A DNA stretch of 64,000 bases, from positions 13,534,107 to 13,598,106 of the forward strand of contig CM077823.1 of assembly GCA_039720395.1 (NCBI GenBank), given 5' to 3'. Position 1 is the stretch's first letter. Each line of letters opens with the position of its first letter. Source of the stretch: Liquidambar formosana. Its lineage: Eukaryota > Streptophyta > Magnoliopsida > Saxifragales > Altingiaceae. Shown here in pieces: positions 44,199 to 56,700 of this stretch. The notes below the pieces were generated by a model. It ran no database searches. It saw only the letters and a list, made by a program, of their open reading frames with translations, and was not told the DNA's origin. Position numbers and translations under genes: made by a program.

Positions 44199-46804
44199 GT
44201 GCCTATTGCAACCCCTTGAGTTTATTTGTCAACCCATGTTTATACTACCTATAAAAGTCTGTATCTCAAAAAAACTTTTGTTAACCATTACACCCTTAAT
44301 ATTATAATGACAATATTACACTTTTTTCTTTAAAAAATTTCAAATTAATTGTAACCAATTTATAAATTTTTTTTTTCAACGTAGAGTTTTCTTATTAGAG
44401 GAATTGTTATCAGCATAGAACTTCTACAATTTATCTCTTACTATTTTACTATATAAAAAGGACCATTACACCCTTACTTAATATTATAATGACAACATTA
44501 CACTTTTTTCTAAAAAAAATTCAAATTAATTCTAACCAATTTGTAATTTTTTTTTTCAACATAGAGTTTTCTCATTAGAGGAATTATTATCAGCATAGAA
44601 CTTCTACAATTTATCTCTTACTATTTTGCCATATAAAGAGGATGACCCAAAAAAAAAAGGGGATATGTTCCAACTTAATTAAAGCGGCTGCACCCTATGG
44701 TTTTCTCCTAGCAAGTCATGTTTTCATGGAAAGATTTGCTTATTTTCCCAATAGGTTTTCGCTTTTTAAAAGTGTGTTTGTGGCTTTGTTATGGTTTTTT
44801 ACAATTCAAGGAGGATTTTCACCATTGTAAAGTGGTTGAGAAGTGAAGTTTCAAACGTGAATGAAGAATATGTTAGATTGCCCGGGAGGGATTTAGTTGA
44901 GGTGTGCGCAAGCTGGGCGGAGACCCTGATCATCAAACCAAAAAATAGAATGAAGAGTATGTGGGTTTTCAAGGACACTTTATATTGGGAGACGACTACC
45001 CAATATGGTGCTTTAGGATTTATTAGTCCAGGTCAAAGGTGAATGATTGAAGAAACTTTGGTTTTCTTGGACAAATGTTATGTGATGTTTGTAAGTTTAA
45101 TTTGGTGCTTTAATTTGCAAGTGTTTTATTCTTCTGAAAATCAAGAAGGCAAGCATTATTTTCTTCTTCTTTTTTTTTTTTTTTTTGTTAATTCTCTTTA
45201 CTATTAAATTCCTTGGTACTAACGTTATTAGTTAATCTCATTACTCTTCAATTTAAATTTCTAGAACAGATTTGGTATAACTATTCATTCAATTATTACT
45301 TTAACAGCAAAGTGTTTGTTAAATTTGTTATTCCTATATTATGTTTAGATTTTTGTTATTCCTATATTATGTTTAGATTTGTTTATATAGATGTATTGTA
45401 TTAATGGATGATATTCTTAGATTATCTCCAAGTTTACTTATAGTATAAGCATGTCATCTCTATTCTATACACTACATACAATAATGATGCAATTCCATTG
45501 TCTTCTTAGAAAGACGAAAAAACAAAACAAAAAAGAGGGTGCAATACAAAAAACAAAAACAAAAACAAATTGAGGACATTTGAAATGTTAGAAACTCAAA
45601 TTCACATGGATATTTACTTTGATAAGTACAACTTTTTAGAAATAATGACGTTCCTTGGCCTTTTGATTTACACAAGTGGAAGTGGAGCCCAACTAGTACA
45701 AGCTTACCACAAATGTATCATGATTAGCTATACAGAGATGCTTGTTTAGTTATACTTCTATTCAAATGAGAATTAAAAGTTCCGGTTTTAATGTTTGTTG
45801 GGTCTTGATTTTAAAAGTTTTTAGATGGGCATCACATAAATAGGTAGATTATATTTATATATTTTTAGTATGTTTATAAACTTAATATTCATGATTCTCT
45901 TTTAGGGGGGAGTAAAATATTCATGCATTTATTTATTTATTTTACATAATTAGTATTCACGTGCAACGCACATGTGCTATAACTAGTTTTAATAAAAAGA
46001 AATATTCTTTTTGTACCCTTTTGACAATTTTACTATTAAGGACATTACAACTACAAACATAAATTCATCTCCCTTTCTACCCCCATCAAACTCAACATAA
46101 TACACCATCATCAAGCAAACATAGCTTCTCCATCCATCGTTTTCCCTTAATCACTCCTTAAGCACAAATGAAATAAAAACTCCATTCAAGTGTCTTTAAC
46201 GTTGTGTGTGAACAATGGACAAGAAAAGAGATGTTTGGGATGATGTTAGCAGTGACCAGCTACGTATTTTCGTGTTAAAAGTAGAGTTTTATCGTTTTTT
46301 TTTTCCTCCATAATCATTATTGTTCGGCACTAAAAATCTAAACAATATTAATATATTCGATTAGTGACAGTCGAACAAAACAAAAATGTTTGGCTATATA
46401 AGACTGAACAAAACAATTTTGTTCGGTTGCTTATGATAGAACATTTTTGGTTTGTTTGGTTTCTTGTGGTCGAACATTCATGGATTGTTCGACTCTGGTA
46501 TGCCGAACAGTGCAAGAATGAGGATTTTTCATTATTTTTTTTGTACTTATTTTAAAGAAAGACAGACAAGAAAATGGAAACTCATTTGTAAATCCTCAAA
46601 ATTGAATGTTCAAAAAATTAGGTTATTTTGTAGGAGAAAACACTTTGACATAAAACGGTTAGGGTTGCGGTGGTATATGAAAATCAAAATGGCATGAGTT
46701 GGGGGTATTTTGTGAATGTCGTGGGGTGTACATATGAAAATATGGGGGGGGTTCAAACATAGTGAGATTTACAAATAAACTCAAGGGTTGCAATAGCCGC
46801 CCTT
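44199..46804. mobile_element. Non-autonomous Mutator-like element with 9-bp TSD
   Basis: The left end (GTGCCTATTGCAACCCCTTG, then AGTTTATTTGT) and the reverse complement of the right end (GGGCGGCTATTGCAACCCTT, then GAGTTTATTTGT) form TIRs of about 30 bp. TAAAACTTT flanks both sides (44190-44198 and 46805-46813), a 9-bp duplication as Mutator-like elements make. Inside are a tandem duplication of about 180 bp and AT-rich sequence. Short open frames at 44642-44830 and 44791-45042 match no known family and may be captured gene remnants. Confidence 0.7.
44282..44640. repeat. Tandem duplication of about 180 bp
   Basis: The block from ccattacacccttaatatta to tctcttactatttt occurs twice in a row (44285-44460 and 44462-44640) with about 6-8% differences. 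It lies inside the Mutator-like element near its left end. Confidence 0.88.
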
Positions 46805-46813
46805 TAAAACTTT

Positions 46814-47361
46814 TGTTGAACCATGTCGAGAAGAATTAATTGGTTTGAGTCATTGCCAAATTATTATTATTACTCCTTCCATCCCACAAGGATAGACTAT
46901 TTTTGCTACTTTTTTTTTTTTTTTTTTGCCTCAAAATGTTTGTCAATTTTGAAAAGTCAAATCATAAATTTTTTTTTAACTTTTTTATGCTACTATTTAT
47001 TATTTCAATAATTACTTTTAATACAAAACCTAATACCAAATAAGAGATGATACTTTTAGAAAGATGGGGTTTAATAAATGACAAGTCAATGCAAGTATGG
47101 CTTTTTTTAAACTGCGTGTTTTATTAAACTTGGCTTATCTTTGTAGGACAGAGGGAGTATTATTATTATTATTTTAATTTTTTTTTTTTTTAAAAAAATC
47201 CCTGGCCGGACCTTGGCTTACAAGCCATGCATCTCACGTGCACATATTAAGATTTGGAATTGTTATTAGCCATCTAAAATTCTAATAACCGCTTTCCAAA
47301 CCAACCTCCATAAACACTGTCAGTCTTCACACAGAAACTCCACCCACACCTCATCATCTCC
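46814..47361 (+). promoter_or_regulatory. Upstream region of the fibrillin gene with a G-box
   Basis: CACGTG at 47235-47240, next to an RY-like CATGCAT (47227-47233), lies about 125 bp before the ATG. G-boxes are typical of light- and stress-responsive plastid-protein genes. No TATA box is evident between it and the ATG. Farther upstream are T-runs and a (TAT)n run near 47158-47175. Confidence 0.5.
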
Positions 47362-48858
47362 ATGGCCTTATCCTCTCCTCCTCCTTCAGCTCTCATCACC
47401 ACTCAATCATCCACACACTTACTATTCCCCAGGCTCCTCCATTCTCACTCTTCACTCACCACCGCCCTCCCTTTCCCACCCAAACCCACCAACCAAAACA
47501 CCCACAAACTCTCACACCCCTCAGAGTCAGCCTCTGACAAATGGAGAACAAGGGTCTCCTTCTTTCCTGCTTTCTTGAAAAAGGGTAAAGATGCTAAGAC
47601 TCTCAAGGAAGAGCTTCTTGAGGCCATCGCGCCGCTCGATAGGGGCGCTGACGCCACTCCTGAAGATCAGCAAACAGTTGATCAGGTTGGATATTAATTG
47701 TTTCTCTTTGTTTTTACTATTTTTTATTTGATTTCTTTATTGTTGTTTTTTCCTCATAAAAACATGATCCTGCAATTTCGCCCAATGGGCAAGCCTAGTT
47801 ATTATCAGTTTCTCTGTATACTTGACTAAATGTGCCCGTGTGGCCGTGTGGAACCATGTAGCTACGCTAAGAATATTGTGCACAACCCTCTTATGCCTCC
47901 AAGGAAATTTTTTATTTTTGGGATTACTAAATTAAGTTGCATATCTTTAGCAAGTCTGAGCCCCAGTTCCATTGCAGCAAGCTCATGGTACACCCCATAT
48001 CTAGGGTTCTCAGCCAATGACAAAGCTTTCAAAACTTGACCTTGATAATCTGTCATAAGGCCTCCCAAGCCTCGTCTAGCATCACTTAGAGCACCATCAG
48101 TTTATGTCTTCCAAGTATTGGACAAAGGAGGTTCCAATTTGCAACTGATGTCCCCCCTCAACCAAAATTGTGGATGAATTCTCCACTGCCCCATAAAACT
48201 TTCCGTTTCAGGCTGTATCTTCTGTTGGGATGTATGCCTTCAAAACTGTTATTTTTGTTGTTTCTCAGTATTCATTAAATGGGATTAAATTAATTATTTA
48301 ATTTCCATGTTGTGAACATATTACTTTTATTCATGAAATGGATAATGCCCATAAGTCTCATTGAATGTGATTTAAATGTGTAAATGATATTTACACACTG
48401 CGAATTAAATCACAATTACCTCGTGACTTAAAACTTACCACAGCCTGTAACAAGACTGGTATCGTGTCATAGTAAAGGCTGTAGCCTATTGACCTCTATA
48501 AGATAGAATGTGATTCTTAATCACCAAAGTGGAAGACTCTGGGTCAATATGCTAGTACATTATATGCAAGAGGAATTATGAGTATTGCACCATATAAAAC
48601 ACTGTCTTCATTGGTGATAATCTCATAATCGCTGTGTGCAGACTAATCTTAATCTTGAGATAGTTGTGAACTCAAGATTCTTGCATTTGCTACTTTGACT
48701 CAACAATGAGTGAGGTCTAAAAAGCCAATACCCGGTATCTTGGGTAGTCAAATGTAGGGACTTGCATTTTTCTGTATTCTTTCCAAAATCTCTCTTTAAC
48801 TTTGTGGAGATTTTCTAATTGAATTCTTAAAATTATTTTACACACACACACACACCCC

Positions 48859-48891
<33 letters not shown>

Positions 48892-50701
48892 GTATATTTT
48901 TTTTTTTTACATTTTGATATATATATATATATGTAAATGTGTTCCTTTCCTTTCAATATTTGCTTTAGTCATAAATTTTTTAAAGATTTCCCAATCTTTA
49001 CCTACTTATCTATAATCTATTATCTCTTTTGTTTACATTCTTTAAAGTCTGCCACATACTCCATCATATACCCTTTTTGAGAGTGCATTATATTACTGCT
49101 TGACTATTTTACAATTTTGAGCAGGCTTTTATTGTTTATAATGCTCAAATTTGCATTATTGAACCTTCAAGCTACAAAATGTGAAGTGATATGTCATGCT
49201 AATCTAAAAGGAGATGGATGGGTGAATTTGATTTTGTATATTTTCATTTTTTTCATTCTCCCTTCCTTGGAATCCGTTCTTGATTAGATTGCACGCAAAC
49301 TTGAAGCAGTTAATCCTATAAGGGAGCCACTCAAATCGAATTTGCTGAATGGAAAATGGGAGCTTATATACACGACTTCAAGTTCAATCTTGCAAACTCA
49401 GGTACAGTATATTTGTGCTACTTGTTTTGCTTTCATGGATATTTTGGGTCTTTGCTGAGACATTGCTATCTTCTAAGATATATGCTTGTTGTTACTTCGA
49501 GTAGGTTGTTAAATCTATCTCTATTTCTCAATATGATCTCATCTTGCATCTTTGTTTTCAGTGTTTCGCATTGCAGCGAAAATAAGTAATTGACCATATG
49601 TGTGTATCTATATTGTATATGTGTGCATAATTGCATATATATAGGAATATTGAAGAAAATGGTCAGATCATACTTTATTTTGTTAATTTCCAACTATTGT
49701 GTAGAGTGTTGACTGTCATTGACCACTGGTCAAGCCCTATTAACTGACTTGCTCACTCTCTAAAAGAGCAAATTTGAGGAGGAAGCTCGATTGTGAATAT
49801 TGCTTGGAACTCTCACTTATTGAGACCATCTAACACCTTTCCTTCTCTGTATTCTATGCTTTTATTTTTGTATGTTTGAAAAATTATAAGAAAGAGGAAT
49901 ATACAAAAATATTCATCATAATGGTCATGATTAATCCTTTAACCTTCTTAGCATCAATGAAACCACTGTTTGGACTACGACATCTTCATTTTATTATACT
50001 TACAGTTTTTGTGGGAAAGCTCCACTGCAAACAACTTTTTGCTCCTCCTGCATCGTCCCTTTCCCACAGATATACATAAACAATCACAAAGCTCTTGCTT
50101 CATGTAAACATGATCTAGATTTATAAAATTTACGATTTTGAGTCATAATTTATTAGGATTGAAGTTGATTGGTTTTGTTTTTCCTATCATTGCAATATCT
50201 GATGATAGTCAACTAATCTCCCCTCAATTTCAATACTGTTGATGTCATTAATGAGAATTTTGAGTGCTGACATTCTTTATTTCCTGTAACTTTGTAAATT
50301 ATTCAACTAACTATTTTCTCAGCTTATATCCTCTGGTTTATTTAGGAAAAAAAGTTCGAATAAAAGTTATAGTATGTCCTTTCTGCTTTTTCTCTTGCTT
50401 TTATATGTTTGAAATTACTAATTAAGTGACATCATGGCAGAGACCCAAATTCCTAAGATCGAGCACAAATTACCAAGCAATCAATTTGGATACACTTAGG
50501 GCCCAAAATATGGAATCTTGGCCATTCTTTAACCAGGTAATTCTTACATTGTGTGTTTAACTTCTGTTTAAGATTCTTTTGGACTTCAATTTTCAATTGA
50601 AGTATTAAGATTACGCTTAATAATGAATTTGAACCCAGTTAGTTGCCTTTTTTATATATAGTTTAAGCCCCCTTGCCCTCAGCCCCTTTCTCTCTCTCTC
50701 T

Positions 50702-50738
<37 letters not shown>

Positions 50739-53700
50739 CACTATTTGTGCAGATTTTGATGATTAATTACCAAGGTCCAAGAAATATATTTGATAGTTCT
50801 CTCTCTCTCTCTCTCTCTCCTTTTTCATAACCCATTCGGCCATTCTCAATGCCACATGCATCTCCAATCTCTTTTTCCTATCCTTGTTCATCATTATTTG
50901 AGAATGGCTCCTCTGTTCTTCAACTGTAATTAAAAATAAAAATAAAAACCAACTGGAAATGCTATATATTTCTGTCACCTATTGGAAACTTAAATCATGT
51001 TTTTGATCATTAAATTGTGTATTTAAAAAAAGGAAATGGGAATCTAAGAATTACAGAAGTGGAAAAATCAACTTAATATAGATATAGCCTAATTTTTTAT
51101 GGCTCAACAAGTTCCTCTTGTCACTCTAGTTATTTATTTTAATTTTTCAACTCTTTCAGGCCGATGTTGACACAGAATTTAAAAATTATCATATTAATTT
51201 AATAAATCATAATCTTTTGATATATTGCCTTTTGCTTTGTGAGAGTGTGAGACATTGATCCTATTCTTTGACATTAATGTGCTGTTTCGCCAACATTTGT
51301 CATTTGCCTTTCTAGTTGACATCTATGTTCTGCAGGTTACAGCAAATCTAACGCCTCTGAATACAAGAAAGGTGGCTGTCAAATTTGATTACTTCAAAAT
51401 TTTGGGTCTGGTAAGTGTTCTTGTCATTGGTAATGTTTATTCCTTCTAATTTGTACGTGTTTTTGATAGGAGGGTGCAATTTGAAATCTCCTCTTATATT
51501 AAACTTATTTATTGGATAGGTTTAAAAATGTGATCGTATTCAGAGTCTGTATTGGCTTGTATTCATTTTTCCAGGTCCTACACTTTAAGATAGCATTTTT
51601 TCTCTGGAGGATTTATGCCTTTTATTAATTTTAGTTGTTCATTAATAGTTTCTTCATCCGGTGTGTATTTTTTTCTACCTTGAGTCTGAATTAACATCTG
51701 TTGAGTTACAAGGGCACCCTAGAATTTTAATAATAAAGAACAGCCTTGATTTAAAAAAAAAAATTTATCAATGCCTAAAATGGTATGTTTCTTTCGATAA
51801 TCTTTTACCCAAAAGTTTTTGGTACTACCCAAATTGCTGTTTTCTTCATGTTCCCGAACCAGATAGAAGCGTATTATAAATTTATAATTTTCATCTTTGC
51901 ATAAAATGACTAGATTTCATTAGCTGAACTAGATAATTTTGTTTGAAAGAATAGATATGACATTGATTCTTATAGTTTTAGATTTTAGATGAAACTTTAT
52001 GATTGCAGGAGTCATAAAATTTCCAGCATTTCAGTGGTGAGCTCTGTACATACCTTCAAAATTTTCAAAACACTATATGTAGTCTGTCTTCCTTTGATTT
52101 TGGAAAAGAAAAAATAAATAGCTTCAAATTTCAAGCTTCATAAAGAAAAATTGAAGTTTCTGTAAGTGGCCAAAATGCCGAAAAGGAACTAAAAAAATGC
52201 TGTTAAATGTTTTTTTTAAAAATAAAAAATCTTAATATGCAATTAGGGCAATATATATATATATTTCTTTCTAAATAAGTTTATAATGGTTTCTGGTGGA
52301 AAAATGCTGGAAATAGTCAACATTGCATATGTTGTACCATATTCATCATTTATTGTGTGTATCGTATGAATATGATATAATAAAATGCGTGATATATTGA
52401 CATTATGTTTCATTTTATATGCGAAGTGATACATACAATATTGATATGTAACGTGCCTACTCCATGAGTAGGTATGGGGCAGTGCTTTAAAAGGAGAAAA
52501 GGGATGTGTGGATGTGTTACGATGTCTACAGAGTAAGGCACAAGCATCATGCTCCCTCATTTTTTTATTACAATTAAGTAATTAACTAAGAAAGAGAAAA
52601 CTGTCTAAAGACAATTTCCTCCAACATTTAGGAGGGCAATCCTTATTGTGAGCGACAGCAATGTAGAGCTGTACAGAAGAAGAGGGAAATGATTTTAAAG
52701 TTTGATTATTATTATTTTTAGGTAGAATCTTACATTCACTCGTATATGAGGAAAATGCGTCAAATCATTTTTTGGCCTTCATCCATGACATGCATACCTC
52801 GTTTATAACTCCCACTTAAAAGGTGTGAGCATTTAAGGTTGACTGTTGAGGCATTTCCTTGGGCCTTGAGGCTTCAGTATCAAAGTCCTGTTAAAACCAT
52901 GGTGTAAAGTTTAATATCCAGCTATTTTGTCATTTGGAGTACGAAACATGCTTGTGAAGCTGGTCTCAATTTTGACAAAGATGTAGTATCCAAATTTTTG
53001 GTGTTTGCGACTGCCCTTGATCTTGTTTGGTTTACAAGGAACAAGGTCGTCTTTGATAAGTTGATAACTGATCCAAAAGCGAATCTTTTGCAAATTGAGC
53101 GAGTGGCAGATGAGCACTCCAAGTCCCTCTCCCCAGCTCCGCAAGTCTCTCCAGCTAAGTGGTCCCCGCCTCCAGGTCCCTGGTTCAAAATTAACTTTGA
53201 TGTGGCTATTAGAACTACATTTTCTGTAGTTAGTGCTGTTGTTAGAGACTTCTGGAGACTTTGTCTTTGTGTGGACTGCTAGAGAATGCCAATTATCGGC
53301 TGAGGTTGCAGAAGCTAAGGCTGCATGTTTGGGTCTGTGTGAATCTCTCAAAGAAGGATGTAGCAATATCATCCTTGAGGGAGATGTTGACTCTGTTTTA
53401 TTTCCACTTTGTGATTAGGGCGTACGTCCCCCCTGGGCTATTGATCCTATTCTTTGTGATGCTCGAGCCCTTCTTGCCCAGTTCCAAGACTGGTCAGCTA
53501 GGTCAGTACCTAGGCTGGCTAACAAAGCGTGCAGCTCATGTGTTAGCCCAATGGGCAGCCCACTGTAACTGTTTTAGCTCTATCCTAATCTCCACTCGGC
53601 CTCCTTGCGTTTTGTATGCTGAAGCGGAGGTAGAGGATGGGCCTTGTTTTGCTTTGGTTCCTTTTCCTTTACACATCCATTTGATTATATAAAAAAAAAA

Positions 53701-56700
53701 AAAAGTACTGTATTCTATGATTATGCATTTTCACAATATTTACTGCAAATGAATCATATCATATTTGCATGTTTTCCTCTGAATTTCTGTCAAGTAATAT
53801 ACTTAAAATACACGTTTGATGTTGCTGTGGTGTACAGATTCCTGTTAAGGCACCTGAAAGAGCTCGTGGTGAATTAGAAATTACATATTTGGACGAAGAG
53901 ATGCGGTGAGTTTCTGTACTGACTACTGCGTTTCACTATTTACATGAACTAAAATTTTTCCAACATTCCAACTGAATTATTTTATTTTATTTTCTCTGTG
54001 TCAACTCTTAACTTCATTTAGATAGTAAGAAGCATTGCAATCAATTTCTGAGTGAGAAAAAGGGGTGAGAAATATAAAGGCTTTTTAGAAATATCTAATG
54101 GGGAAAACATTCTAGACTAAGTGTTGAGTAACTCATCTCAAGACTGAAAAGTAATAGTGACATTTATTTTCGTTTTGAAAAATAGGAATTAGTTGTAGAA
54201 TTCCAGTAAGGACGACTTGTTTTTTTAACTTTTCCACTATAATTATTCAGGTTCTAGGGAAGGCTCCAAGCTCTAGTTACCATAGTTGATTATGTAACTG
54301 ACACTACAGTCGCATGATGCATTTATTTCTTATCAAAATTTTTATTCTTGTTGACCTCCAAGTGATTTTGTTAGTATCCTTGGGAATAATTTTTATTATT
54401 ATACTCATAAAACAATACTTATTACATGTGTCGGTTTTATCTGCTTGGAAGTCTCATTCCCCTGATTAATTAGTCTCCAATTAGATTTTCTTTATTGATA
54501 CATGTATTTTTATATTTTATAATTTTAGTTGTTGTTGTTGGTGGTGGTGGCTTAAAGCTGGAAGAAATAAAAGCAGGAAACTGCAGGAAATTAAAGAGAA
54601 GTAGTAACGAAGGAAAATGAAATTTTATTGAAAAGCGACCTAGGCTTCACTTAGTAAAGCATATGGCACTGGAAACTGATCTTACTCCCTTTTGGAGTAT
54701 CCTATCGATGCAGTGGCAATGGGGTTTGGAATCTAATGGAGAATGGTCAAAATCTCGCTGTCAATTGCATTCACAGTAGCAGACTAGCATCAAATTGTCC
54801 AATGTATCAGCAACTCTGATTGATTTAGAATTGAAGGTGTAGATGATTGAAGGCCATAGAAAACTGTAAAATATTTTGGAAATTAAGCAAAATAAGGTAC
54901 AGAAGAGTACTGTAAATAAGATTATTTAAGTGAAAAAACTTGCCTATGGGGCATGCCCCTTTAACACTGATAGTTGCAAAGAAGGGTTTCAAGGAGGAAG
55001 GGACTGGATATTTCAGAATGAACCCAAACAGAAGAATTCTGGTTGCTGTACTAATGAGATGAATAAAACTCAGTTAAAATATAAACATAAGAAAAACTAA
55101 AGGTGCAATGGTGGTGTATACACAGCCTGTGTACTCTCACCTCTCCCCATATCCTATATGACTCAAAAAATTATATTGGGTGAGGCACACACTCTTCTCT
55201 GTTTATTTTTATCACATATTAAATGACAAGAAACCTATCAAAGTGAGCATAAGATATGGTTTTATATACAAAATTGTATATAGACCTTGAAAATTAAAGA
55301 AATTAAATCATATTTGGTTTTCAAAATGCTAAAATAATATCATTCTTCCTACATCTACATGCAATTATGCATGTATCTTGTCACTACTCCACAATCTTTG
55401 GTTCATACGAAGTGGAAGCAAGCTATTGTTATGGAGAAAATTGAAAAGAGGAATTTCCAAGTGATCTCCAAAGTAGGTTATAACTAGTATGTGAGGGGGT
55501 TTTGACACCTATGAACCACGGGTTTTGAACACCCTTTTAAAAAGTGTAGAGATTTAAATAAATAAAAATCTGTTTTTTAAAGATTCACAAAAACCAAAAC
55601 AAACAAGGAGTCGTCACCTCATTTTTTAAGAAAAAGAAGAAAACCATAAAAATATTTTAAAGAAAACCTTTTAAAAACCAAACACATGACCCAAATAAGG
55701 AAAAACAAGTCTTAACAAACCAAAGAGAGGATTCAGAGACTAAGTTACGATGTGGGAAGGTTCTAGGAAACATCCTATAGGCATCCACATCGCCTCAAAC
55801 TGGGTCTCTTAATTTATATGGGCTATTTCAATCACTTCCTAATTAGTTACCATGCATATGTAAAGAATCATCCATAACCATCCATTCACCCATAAACATT
55901 CATTAAACATTCATAAACATGCATGAAAGAATAAAGAGAGATATGGAAAGCAATAGAGAGAGATAAAGAATAAAAGAAAGAAAAGAAAAGAAAAGTTAGG
56001 ATACTTGTATCCTAGGGTGGACTTGAATATCAAATGAGCGCTTACGTACCCCACATGCAAAGATGTAAGGATCAAAGTCCACGTAGTTCGATTGAGAAGG
56101 GTCATTCCTTCACAATGAACTACTATAAATCCTAAGTTTCCATTTAATAAGAAGTTTATAAAAAAGGGGAACTTTGGAGAGGAACAGGGAGTTTTAAAAG
56201 AATGGAAACTCAACACTTATCATGATTCAATGCAAGGAGAATAAAAGGGAGAAGGGAACAATTCATACAAAACTTACCATAATCACACTTACCATGTGCC
56301 AATCATCTCAAAACATTGGGAAATCACCAATTAATCACCCCATATATGCTATAGGGCAATTATCATGCTCAAACCGACCATATTCATGATCAAATCATCA
56401 TTAGAAAGCCTAACTCAAATCTAGACAAAATACTAAACATCCCAAAACATACTAATAATCATGCAAAAAGCAAAAATCAAAAGAAACACAAAACCCTAAT
56501 ATGGTCCTATATGCCTTAAACTCACTATCATACATAAAACTATAAAAAAAAAAACATGCCAAATATGAATTACTATGATGAAAATATCATATAACAATCC
56601 AAATCATGAAAATAAAATAAAACATGATGCATTAGATAATGATTTTATATAGGAACATGAAATAAGCATCTTTACGGCGAGCTTTCTTAAGAAAAAACTA

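Noticed and set aside
44642..45042. Two overlapping frames as a host gene
   Set aside because: No recognisable family, no start or splice context, and placed inside a Mutator-like element; mentioned only as a possible captured fragment.
48862..48935. Alternating TA tracts as a structured regulatory site
   Set aside because: Simple dinucleotide microsatellites with no further organisation.
52243..52560. 105-residue minus-strand frame in fibrillin intron 4
   Set aside because: No domain, biased composition, no sign of a second gene.
54590..55090. Possible gene fragment in fibrillin intron 5
   Set aside because: Base composition differs from the surround, but no frame or transposon terminus could be supported.
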